This document shows positions 44,529 to 55,224 of a stretch of DNA of 64,000 bases, one piece after another. Location of the stretch: NCBI GenBank assembly GCA_026120035.1, contig JALRME010000031.1, positions 372,001 through 436,000 of the forward strand, read 5' to 3'. Made by a program: the position numbers and the translations under genes. The DNA comes from Coleophoma eucalyptorum (taxonomy: Eukaryota; Ascomycota; Leotiomycetes; Helotiales; Dermateaceae). Positions within the stretch are counted from its first letter, which is position 1. Each line of letters starts with the position of its first letter. The notes below the pieces were generated by a model. It was not told the origin of the DNA. It ran no database searches and saw only the letters and a list, made by a program, of their open reading frames with translations.

Positions 44529-45592
44529 TTACAAATCCTTCCTTGTCATCGATATATGTTCAAAACATTGCACTTGCGCAATATTTGAAGCTCCTTCAAC
44601 TTCTTTCTCTGTGGCGCCATGATGATGGCCCGCAACAGCTTCTCCAAATAGTTCATTAATGTCTCCCAAACTTCGACCGACAGTTTCAGGAGATAAGAAG
44701 TAAATGGTAGCAATATAGAGGGCTGTTGGAAAGATCAGAACAAAGAAGAAGATCAGAACAAAGAAGAACTTCCACTGAATCGCTTCAAGAGCGATTGGGC
44801 CAGCCACCAAGACAATGAGTGCCGATGCAGTTTGATTAAAAGTGGTCCAGCTGGCGCCTACAGCTCGAATATGAGTTGGAAAAGTTCCTGCCGTATAGAC
44901 GTATTGAGTCGCTGTCTGGTTATGACTTCCGCCTCTTCAACTCGATCTTTATATATGAGCCACCGAGGTGAATAAGGTAGCCATGGCGAGCCAATGAGGA
45001 CTAAAGCCGGTAGAGCTTGAAACGCTAGAGGAAATCTCCATGGAAAGGTTGACGTAGAACCAGCTGATGTCATTCAGAAGAGGTCAAAATTGAGCCATGA
45101 AGAGAGTAAGTAGCCTACGGCCATCATGACACCGTGAATAGAGACCATGAACCCTCGCATTCCAGGTGTGGGTAACTCCGCTTGGTACATTGGTATACAA
45201 GTTAGCAAAATACCAATACTAATACCGGTGATGAATGGATCTACTATGAACATCCCGGCATGGATAGATCCTGCATAAAGACCGGCGCCAATGTTCATTA
45301 CAATTGCGCCAATTTGAATGGTGTGTTTTCGTGAGAGTTCATCCGCTGACCATGATGAGAATATTGCTCCAAACATGGCACCAGCAAGGTTCAATCCATT
45401 GAATGCTGCTAGATATCGCGAAGTATGAGCATAATCTGGCATGCCGAAAGGTGCAAGGCTCAATGATGCGTAGAATGATGGTTGGCCGATGACGCTCCCC
45501 AATATAGCAAGGCCATATGAGCAGGAAATCGAACCTATCGCCACGAAGGATACTATGCAAAGATTCTTTTTATTGAATTTATAGGGACCCAT
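44529..45592 (-). pseudogene. MFS sugar transporter, with in-frame stop and large internal deletion
   Basis: From ATG 45592 the frame gives helices 1-5 of a sugar-porter MFS protein, including SFVAIGSISCSYGLAILGSV, the loop-2 region SWSADELSRKHTIQIGAIVM (a variant of the G-R-R/K motif) and MYQAELPTPGMRG. A TGA at 45074-45076 interrupts it, then the same frame goes on to FPWRFPLAFQALPALVLIGS and SPRWLIYKDRVEEAE, the marks of helix 6 and the central loop (PxSPRWL). Next, the frame changes and jumps straight to YTAGTFPTHIRAVGASW, which belongs to helix 10, so about 200 residues are missing. The tail ends in SPETVGRSLGDINELF. A perfect 18-bp duplication (44733-44768) doubles FFFVLI in helix 11. 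Confidence 0.87.
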
Positions 45593-45822
45593 AGCTGCAG
45601 AATCACAGTATCGAGATAGTTGATGAGGTAGTTTGATATGTTACTATGGCAGCTAGCCTTGAGAGAGAAGTCTGCATATCTTCTACGTTGGCTGTGTTGG
45701 AAACTGTTCATAGAGCTTGGCTAGACTGGTCCATTACAAGAGCAATATGTTTGAATACACAAGTGTGACAAGATTGCAAAAGTCTCATATCGCGCATAAA
45801 TATGATCGTATCTCTGAGAAAC

Positions 45823-46900
45823 TTAGAAGATTGCTAATTCGTTAGGCGGGCTTCCCACTGCATCATGGATATACATGGGTACGATTGTCAAGAGAAACTC
45901 ATACCGGCCGACCGTTTTACAGTGCTCGCCGAAGCCCTTTAGATCCCACAACTCAACAATATTCATGCAGAAAAGTGATAGAAGGTATTAGTGCAGCACT
46001 GCATCAAGCTTTAGTAGAACACCAAAAAAACCTGAACGACTGGTTTAACACTTACCCAATGGTCCCCCTATATCAACTTCAATTTCATTATCCTCGATAG
46101 GGGATGGTGGAAGAGCTTCAAAGCTAAGAGTGTCGCATGCAACTGTTGCAAAATGATGGTTCCATAGCCATTTTGCGGTACAACCCCTAACACCAACCGC
46201 CTTCTCTATGCTGAGCATACGCTCTTGCTCCTGTAGACTTGCGTCCCCCATATCCTTAGTGTAGCCGGTTTTGACGAGCATAATGCCACGTGCTGGAAGT
46301 TAGTCCTTTGAAATGCTCCAATCGCTTTCAACTCTTGAATAGAAATCCCATGTGCATCAAAACAGTTATACTTTAAGCCTTTAGCTTGTGCATACGCACG
46401 AAAATCTAGTAAGACACCTCGTCCGACAAGACCGCCACGATCGTGCCAGTGTTCGAGCGTCAGATTAGTCTTGTTGATATCAACGTTGCCAAATGCTTGA
46501 ATTAGCTATACCTGCGAGGGTTGTGCGCCGTTATAATTTAATACGGTCGACTGATGATTGAATGTACCAGGCTGTCCCATCGCGAGAAGCACTGCGTGAT
46601 TTCGTCATCCAAAACCTATTGATCGACAAGATGTTCCTTTCCGGAAAGAACGACGTGCTCGAGGCCTTTACGACCAAAGCCTGGCTTTAGAAGGGCACCT
46701 AGAGGCCAGTTAAGGGAGATTGAGACAGTATCACGGGCCTCTTTAAACGCTTCCCTGACGACTTTAGATGTGAGTAAGTTAATACAGCCGAGATGATCGT
46801 TCTTGCCATCTTTACCAAAGACTTCCCAGGCGCAACCTTGGGACATGCCCCTCACTTTGGGTAAAGAGTCGAAACCAGGAAGATTGAAATAATCATTCAT
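45823..46900 (-). pseudogene. Cyclase-family (kynurenine-formamidase-like) hydrolase, frameshifted
   Basis: The start at 46900, MNDYFNLPGFDSLPKVRGMS, and GCAWEVFGKDGKNDHLGCIN are the N-terminal signature of the fungal 'putative cyclase' family (PF04199). After KEHLVDQ a TAG stop breaks the frame, while the continuing TQCFSRWDSLVH, HWHDRGGLVGRGVLLDFRAY, VKTGYTKDMGD, KWLWNHHFATVACDTLSFEA and, after an intron, MNIVELWDLKGFGEHCK and GSPPNELAIF can be read in different frames down to the TAA at 45823. The order of all family blocks is kept, so decay is by small indels and point changes. Family enzymes hydrolyse amides or lactones. The next gene on the same strand is the broken MFS transporter. Confidence 0.85.
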
Positions 46901-47886
46901 CTTATAGCTTTGATTGAAAGGGCTAGATCGAGGGCAAAATTGGAACATGAGTTGTGAGCAAAACACAGATTTCGTTATGAGATGTCATTTCCTTGATATT
47001 GACTTAGTCCTCGAGGCGAACGGTAGTACAGTTCTCGTATATAGCAAGAGGGTCCAATTTAGCCCGCTAAAGTCTCCTTATTCTAGTCACCTTGCTTGTC
47101 GTGAACCTGGCCTGGTGTCAGTCTAGTGCCGAAGACTATGAGCCCATTGGCCACGAAGTATTACCAAAATGTTTAGGGATCACCGACTGGCTGTTTATTC
47201 TGGCTGAATAAATTTTTCCTTCCGAGGAAGGCACATAAGCACTGCCAAGCAAATATGCAAGATCACAAGTGTGCCGAGGCCTGGCAGCCATTTTGTTGGG
47301 CAACAGTAGAACTTATCAGTCTGAGAATTGCTCGCTTCTAAAACAAGAAGCAGTACCTCGGCAGCTAATGCACACCTAAACTGGCTTTTCAACCTGATTG
47401 GCCTTTTTACCACGGTTCACTGGAACAAAACCCTGCTTATCGAGTAAGCGGGTATCGCTACTCACCGCGGTCCTCCAAGTCGGAAGTAAAGACTCTCCAA
47501 GAAGCATGTCCTCCTGGTCTCCTCCATAGTGGAGTCCAGCTACCATATCTCGATCGGCAGGACAATTTAGTAGGGCAGCTTGATCTCGAATAGCAACTTA
47601 AATTTACGACTTTGTTCACTGCTTTCCTTCCTATATGACCAGTTGATAACACGCCACATGTAGTTACTATAGTGGCTACATACTGGGACTTGGGCGAGCC
47701 AAAAATATTGCCCATTGCTCAAATCAAACAAGTTTGTAACCCTGAGCGCGAAAGAATAACATACACCTATGCTCAAATGCTAAAATTCATCTAGGCTATA
47801 TATATTGGTGTGCTCGGAATCTGCTAGATTGCGCATTGTGGTTCTCAGAGCTACTGGTAGATCTAATGCTGATGCCCACATAAGCC
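46901..47886. other. Intergenic
   Basis: Nearly 1 kb between the cyclase pseudogene and the regulator. Several overlapping minus-strand frames (47195-47980) without family resemblance. I searched the plus strand here for a Zn2Cys6 exon for the regulator and found none. Confidence 0.5.
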
Positions 47887-50115
47887 ATGGATTTCGACGA
47901 CGGCTTTTTGTCCGAGCTAGAGTTTTTGTTACTACATGGTAGCGATTCATCAATTGAGTCTTGGGGGAAAGATATAACATTATCGATTAATGGGGAAAAC
48001 ACGCAGAACATGAGTGTATCAAATGCTTACGGCCCTATTAAGATAGATTTAGATGCAGACATTGGTCACTTGCATACGGCAAAGAGAGCTTTGCAGGAAC
48101 GGGAACTAGCCGGGTTTCCTGCTGGTTATGATGGTAACGGCGACTTGAACAATTGTAGTGAGGACGGTATATTGGACAGAGGCGTAACGCTTCAATCCTT
48201 GGGTTCTCTTCGTCCAGGTATGTTTATAGAGTATATAAAAAGCTTGAATACTCTCTTTGAGATCTATGCACCTCTATCATTTCCGTGGTATACCAGGCTG
48301 ACCTATATAATGAGGATCACAAATGGACGACGCTATACGGTTATTAGAATCACTCAACGATTCAAGCCATATTTCAGAGGTGATGCGACGTCAAGGCCAG
48401 AGTACTGCCATTTACCACTCAGAAAATCTCACTTCAACTGAGTACCTCTATCAGAGCCCTAAATTCTATCCCTATTCTATCCAAGCTCTGTTGACTCCGC
48501 TTCGACAGGTGCAAGATGATTTGATCTATGCATATTTTAACAATATCCACCCCATGTTTCCTGCAGTAGACGAGTATGAATTCACGATGCTTCACCAACA
48601 ATTTTATGGGCGGGAAAATTTCATGAAGCCTGGAGAATTTCTCATCTACTACACTATATTATGTGTTGGGTTTTCGGTACGTACAGCATCCTCCAGATCG
48701 TTCGACAGATTTTTATACCTGGTTGTAGTATCTCAACGAGTCCCAGCTACAAAAGACACCATATGGGTCATTGCACGAAGGTCAAGAAATCCAGTTTGGA
48801 AAGGCGAAGGTATGTATACACACGAAGATAAAACTTCTGTAGCCCATCTAAATTCCAATACCAGGCATTGTATTGGGCCCAGCATATCACCGACCCTGCT
48901 GTATTAACGCAGGTATCGCTTCTTCTCAGCCTTTGGAGTCCTCCGAATCCTGGACCTCAGGACAATATGTACTGGCTAAACAGAGCATTCAAACATGCTA
49001 TTAATATAAGAATATGGAAACCGCAAAGCCCAGTGGATGGTAATACTCCCCGACTTCGAGTTTTATGGTTGTGCTGTGTTGTCCGCAGTCGGGTTCTTGC
49101 TGTTGGTATGAGACGACCTTATCGATTTCATAGGATAGAACTCCCAGATTTTGTCATCACGGAAGAAGATTTCGGACTTGAAGCAAAGCTCCCAAGCTAT
49201 ACAGATCTTAAATCGAAACGAGTGGCAATGCTTGCCTTTCTCTGGCTCGGTAAGCTAAGTGATATTATGGCAGAGCTTTTGATCATTCAGCAAAGAGATA
49301 ACTTTGTTCGAGATTGGGAAGGGGAAAGTGAACCGAACGCGGCAGGATTCCAAGAAGTCATCAAGCTCCACAAGAAACTCAGACTTTGGAGCGAGGACTT
49401 TAAGGCTAAAGTAGCTGAGATAATAAAAGATAGCGGGACGATTTACGTCCCTATCTCCATTTTGGAAATTCTAAATTAGTCAGTTAAGCGAGATATTTAT
49501 GTTTAATGGTACTCAAGCTAATAAATCTTATATTAGTTCACTTGTAGCGATACTCTACCAGCCTTATTTACACCTGTCTCGGTTTGCTCGAAAATCATTT
49601 GCGAGATACAATGTTGATCCTTTAGTTCAACTCAAAGCAGGTTGTCAAGGAGTAGCAAGGTCCATCGCAGAACTTGGAGCAACCAATAAAAGTGACAGTC
49701 TTCCATCATGGCTGTATGTTTGACTGGCTAAGGGGCACATGCTTATATATATACAATAGTTCAAAGCTGACGCATTATTAGATCGACATGGATAACACTA
49801 CCTACCGCTGTGTTTCATGTTTGTTATCATATGCATCCTAATTCACCACCCGATGAAGTTTTGATGCCCTTACTCTTCGTGCTGTCGCAACGATCTAAAG
49901 GTGCCTATGCCTTATTAATGCTAATAGCATCAGAAACTAGGGAAGCTCTAAGTAGGATGGTGCAAAGAAAGCCACCAACTAAAGTGGAGGTAAGAAGGGC
50001 AGAAGTCGATACTTTAGCTTCTGTTACGAAAGCTATCGATCTGAAACTAGAAAAAAATGCAATATTTGATGAGGAAAAGATATTGTTGGAATATCGTTAT
50101 ATCACCTACACGTGA
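47887..50115 (+). CDS. Fungal_trans-type regulator without visible zinc cluster, C-terminus altered by LTR
   Basis: Exons 47887-48217, 48315-48676, 48729-48809, 48865-49446 and 49484 to about 49720 fit in phase; the junction to the last stretch (about 49790-50115) is off by one base with the obvious splice sites, so a frameshift or an unusual site is possible. LTPLRQVQDDLIYAYFNNIH then PMFPAVDEYEF, LYWAQHITDPAVLTQVSLLL and RVLWLCCVVRSRVLAVGMRR are blocks of the Fungal_trans (CTF1-like) middle domain. No Cys-rich DNA-binding part precedes it; the N-terminus MDFDDGFLSELEFLLLHGSD is acidic. The last ten residues (LLEYRYITYT) come from the solo LTR inserted at the original stop codon. It sits next to the cyclase and MFS pseudogenes and may have been their regulator, now decaying as well. 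Confidence 0.65.
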
Positions 50116-50396
50116 CTTCAACATCATTACACGGCGCATATGTAGAGGTATATCACAATACCACCTACATACGCATATATTTGGAATATCGATATACCAT
50201 ATACATATGCATGTGTGTGCAAGGAGGCAGTTACATGTATAGTATTACATATCGTAAGGAGGTCGAATCAATACCCTCTGAGGGTATTTATACGACCTTC
50301 ACAACACTCATTTAGAAGAATAATCTATGCTTTACCTTACCATTTTGACCTGTCTATCACAGCTATTGAAATAAGAGGTATATAGATCAACCAACA
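50084..50396 (+). repeat. Solo LTR, copia-like (copy 2), with perfect target duplication
   Basis: 313 bp from TGTTGGAATATCG to CAACA, flanked by GATAT at 50079-50083 and 50397-50401. It aligns with the copy at 3598-3890 over its length. No retrotransposon interior remains, so it arose by recombination between LTRs. It lies in the last codons of the regulator, see findings. Confidence 0.9.
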
Positions 50397-50401
50397 GATA
50401 T

Positions 50402-51139
50402 GAAATTTTGATTTATTATATATTTCAAGAAGTTTGCTAAACTTGCCAGCTGTTTCTAGCGACGAATATGACATTGATTAGAACAATGTTATATGTGCTA
50501 TTTTTAGGGTCAGTGAATTCCAATGTCGCAGGCGGTTTTGAAGGGTGGTTATTTTCCTTGGGCCCAACGGTAACCCATTAAGCTAATAACGAGAGCATAT
50601 CTCGCATGTGTGATAGTCTCAACGAGCGGTCAAGGCTGCATAAGACAACAACCAAAACTGCCGAATTCAGCAGCCAAATTCGGCTTACTCAGACTTTTTA
50701 TATCGAACTTACTCATCTTTTATAGTTTATAATAACAAATATTGCCCATACCGGAATGTGCTGCCTATTGATATCACTTACCCTTCTTCTCTGTGATGTT
50801 TTGAAGCACGGCCGGTTAAATCTCGCATCTCTTCCCTCGTAATCTATATTATAAACCTAGCTATAAAATGTAGTAATATCGTGATTTGTGGTTCTTATAA
50901 ACCAGAAGTGAACCCGACCTTTCGAACGCTATAGAGCAGCTTATATTCCACGATGTTCATACATGGGGTTAAAACGATCAGTCATGTGACGTGAGATAAT
51001 CCATCGAGATTTTTGCAACCGTGCTTACTATGTATATATTTCAGAAGCTATACATGATGTTGTTCATACAGCTTCTTCTATACTTATAGCCGTCACACAT
51101 ATAAACCTTACCCCAGACTTCTCAGATATTACGTTACAT
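50402..51139. other. Intergenic, promoter of the STAND gene
   Basis: No gene or RNA recognised. AT-rich. Confidence 0.5.
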
Positions 51140-54100
51140 ATGGACCCCCTAAGCATTACCGCTAGTGTAGCGGGCCTGCTCAGCCTCACAATCGAGCTGA
51201 GTGAGAAGGTTATCAAATTTGCAAAGGACGTAAAAGATGTCCCCAAGGCTATACAAGAGCTATCAGATCAACTTTTAGGACTACAGAATGTGCTGAATAG
51301 GCTCTACGAGCTGGTTGAGAATAACCAACAACAGCTTGACCCTTCTTCGGTGCTTGGAGCTGCTATCAATAAGTGTACTCTTGAACTGAGCACTATTGTC
51401 AGTGGCCTGCCAGATATCTCCTCTTTATCAAGTTGGGATAGGACCTGGGTTCGCATTAAATGGCCATTCCGGAAGAAGGAGATCGAGGAAACTACCGTTC
51501 TACTTGGCCACTATGAACAGACATTCATCCTTGCTTTGACTACAAGTGGACTGTAAGTGTAACCTTTATAGTTACGGCTAAATTGTTCTATTATAGTAAC
51601 ACCAATAGAACTTTGCTTTTACAAAACTCTGATCAGGTCTCTCAAATCTTGCAACTTGACTTACAGGCACTGGAACAGCTGGATGACTTAGCCCTACGCT
51701 TCGAAACATTCTCAGAAGTGACGCGCCAAGATACTGTTGCAACCAGAGCCAGGGTTGAAATAGTGCTAAGGCTTGTGCAAGGACTACCGAATATTGCTCA
51801 AGATACTACAGTAATTCGTAATATTGTGGAAGGTGTGTGTCTATTATTTGAATCACTCAATAAGTACAATAATTGACGATGGTGTTAGACTCGAACGCAA
51901 GACAAGAACTAAATTGGCTGAGTGACTATGCTTTCCAGGGCATACAAGCCGATCGGCTGGGACGACGGTTGGCCAGCACTGGAGAGTGGCTTATACAATC
52001 GGAGATATTTGGGCGCTGGCTCAATAGGTCTCAATCTCGTAACATCTTATGGTGTCAAGGCGTTCCTGGAGCAGGAAAAACTTTGATCATGTAAGTATAT
52101 TCGAGCTTCTACCATCGCATGCCAATGCTGATCGAACATTACTTAGGGCCCTTGTGATTGACTTCTTATCTAAGTACGAAGAACCTCGAACTTCGCTTGA
52201 TCTTGCATTTTTCTATTGCGACTATGAAAAAAGGGAGCAATATACCGCCGAGTACATTTTGAGGGCTCTTCTACAACAGCGCCTGTTGCGCCGGCTCGTA
52301 AAGAAACAGCCTTTTAGCCAAAAGCTGGCAAGATGGCGAGGAAATTCCGAGCACCTCAACATACTAGAGCTAGAGAAGGAACTCGTGGAGAGTTGCCAAG
52401 ACTCCTTGTCTTACATAGTAGTAGATGTGCTTGACGAGCTTGATGAGCTTCAGCGGAAGACACATCTACTTCCTGTATTCGCAAGGCTAGCAACACGTGG
52501 CGTAAACATCTTGGTTACCAGCCGTTTTAATACAACTGGAGTAAAGCAGTATTTAGATGGCGCTATTGAGCTAGAAATTCAAGCTAGAAGCTCGGAAATT
52601 GTGCAACTTCTGGACCAGGCACTAATCCAGGACCAAGATTTTGCTGAAATGACAACGCCTGAGCTAAGGCAGAGTATTCGGGATAATGTTATCACTTCTG
52701 CCGATGGCATGTAAGTTTTATTTCCTAGTTTTTTCCTTTCGATAATATTGTCTAGGAAGTTCTCATGTATTATCAGCTGCTTCTTTGAGACCATGTATGC
52801 AAAGCGTCCTGTCTAGAAGATTCAGGCAGACTCTCCTGCGCTGGCATGTTTTGATTTTTTCTCTAGATATAGTTAGCTGATCCTAATCACAGATTTCTCT
52901 TAGCAGAGCGCCTTATAGCTTCTTTACAGGGGCAACCCACTGCTTGGCATATTGAAAATGCTCTTACAAGCATGCCAGAAGGTTTAGATCAATTGATAAA
53001 AGCAACGTTTAATAGGATTCAGAATCAGTTTCCTCCTGAGCGTGGTCAGCTAGCTTTGAAAGCCATGATATGGCTTACTTTTTCTCGGGAAACTCTGTCA
53101 ACACGCAAGCTTGTTGAAGCTTTAGCAACCGAACCGGGGGATGAAGAACTCCTGCGAGGAAAAGAACCATCGATTAAAGTCTTACTAGCATGTTCTTACG
53201 GGCTTCTAATTTACGACTCCCAAGATAATCGAGTCAAGCTCATGCATCTGACGGTTGCTGAATATGTTAGAAAAGCATTCCCTCATGGTAACGAAGAAAT
53301 TATCCAAACATGCTTGGATTATCTTTCTTTTAACCAGCCCACACTGGTAGGAATTACATCAGAATTCACGTATGACTGCCGTTTTGACGCAAATACGAGC
53401 GCGGATGATATTGATGCCGCACTTGTTGATCCTCATGACCGCCTTTATCTTTATGCTGCGCGAAATTGGCCATATCATGCGCAACAACACTCGATTTCTC
53501 CCAAATCAATCTCACGAATCATAAAGTGGTTGGTGGGACCACACTACGAGGCAACTTATTTTGCATATAGCGACTATTTCTATCTCGATTGGAACTCTTT
53601 GAGGATTGTACGAACGCCTCTGAATACTGCTATAGCCTTTGGCCTCGCGCAAATTGTCGAAGCAATACTTTCACAAAGGGAAGAAACCAAGAATCACCTA
53701 ACTGCTGATGAGCTAGACGGAGCAATGATGCTAGCGCTACGGCAAAACAACCATCATACTTTAGCCATAATCAAGCGAGCAGAGTTAAAATCTGCAAAAT
53801 ATGATTTATTGCAACGCAAAGAGGGTGATAAGCCACCTCTTCACCGTGCAGTGCTGCGACGCAGACCAAGCTTGGCGAAATCGCTGCTCCAAGCAGGCGC
53901 ACTTGTTTCTGATGTGGATGGAGATGGAAGGACAGTTCTCCACGAACTTGCTGCCTGCTGCGATGGGAGTGGTTATGTGACTACGGACAAGACTTTACAC
54001 TTGATGTTCAACACCCTGGTTAGCAATTCCCAGGTAAATTGCCACGCTCGTGACAATGACGGTGAAACACCATTGCATCAGGTACAGACCGCAGCTCTCG

Positions 54101-54726
54101 CGAGTTTACTTTTAGAGCATCATGCAGACATTCATGCAAGAAATAAACGTGGGGAAACATGTCTACACACTTACCTTCTTCGGCGAAAATCTTGCACCTT
54201 TGGTATTGATGACGAAGTTGCTGAAATCCTCGTCAGAAGTGGTGCAGATGTGAATGCACAGGACCACGCGGGGAAGACTCTATTGCATTTGAACACATTT
54301 TGTGCGCATGTTGCTATCAGACAACTCCTGAAATACGGTGCCTCAACAGATATCGTTGCAGTTAATGGACAGACAGCACTACACTATGCATTTGAGCGCA
54401 TGGACCCAAATTCCGCTGAAATCCTCATCGAGGCTGGCATGGATATAAACGCCAAGAACAACAATTTGCAGACTACACTCCATCGCCTCGCTATATCATG
54501 GCCAGTTCTCGAGGTAGATCTTTGTTATAGACACTCCCTCACAGATCTGTTCATAAAAAAGGGTACAACTATAGACGCCATTGATAACCAAGGAAGAGCA
54601 CCACTTCATTACGCCTCTACACCCGGTACTAATACTGTTCTCCGTGACATTCTTATTAAAGCGGGAGCAAACCAAAATATCAAAGATTATCTTGGCCAGA
54701 TACCCGGGGAGAGAGCATTGCAGTAA
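51140..54726 (+). CDS. STAND/NLR-type protein: HeLo-like N-terminus, NACHT, ankyrin repeats
   Basis: Exons 51140-51552, 51597-51832, 51889-52090, 52147-52710 and 52893-54726 keep phase for 1082 residues. The N-terminus MDPLSITASVAGLLSLTIEL and KFAKDVKDVPKAIQELSDQL is the helical HeLo-like effector or signalling domain common at the start of fungal NLRs. The NACHT part has the P-loop GVPGAGKT (about 274-281), the FFYCDY block and Walker B YIVVDVLDELDE (about 372-384), then NILVTSRFN. A winged-helix-like region follows (ALKAMIWLTFSRETLSTRKL, LMHLTVAEYVR). From about 780 to the end there are roughly seven ankyrin repeats (for example DGETPLHQ, RGETCLHTYL, NGQTALHYAFERMD, QGRAPLHYASTPG). Such proteins sense non-self or cell state and trigger a cell-death-type response; ligands are unknown. 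The frame is clean, so it is probably functional. Tail-to-tail with a membrane-protein gene. Confidence 0.92.
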
Positions 54727-55224
54727 AACTCAGGCAGCACCAATACAAGTGGTAATACCCATGTGAAGAAAATGAGAGTGCTACTTCAAAAGGCCTATTT
54801 GCATACGGCATCAGTCTGGTGACACGGTGAAATCCGAGCTCTCTTTAAATAAAGCCTCAGAAGGCAAAATCAGCTTTGAAATAGAGCTTGGTTGTATTGC
54901 CGTGTACGGGTGGGCTGTGGTAGATAATAATTCTCCGACTCGGTAGCCATCAAAATGGATTTGCCCTAAATGAAGAAACAAAAGCTGCTTCTTAACAACG
55001 GCTTAATTGGTTAAATTGGTGTGAAAATAGTCCCCTTTGACACCTGTACATCAATATCTCCCATGAAAAGGCCTAGCGAAGTTCAATTTGTCTCTTGACA
55101 GCAATGTTCTTGCATCCCCAATATTTTTAAAAGGATCTACACATACCGCTCTGAAGGAATGACAAGTCATATTATTCATCTTTTCATTATTTCAAGTTCA
55201 AATTCTTTCTAAATAGCCCTACTT
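54727..55224. other. Convergent intergenic region
   Basis: Shared 3' region of the STAND gene and the membrane-protein gene. Nothing recognised. Confidence 0.5.

Noticed and set aside
50112..50315. Two overlapping 60-67 codon frames inside the second solo LTR
   Set aside because: Same reason; repeat-derived chance frames.
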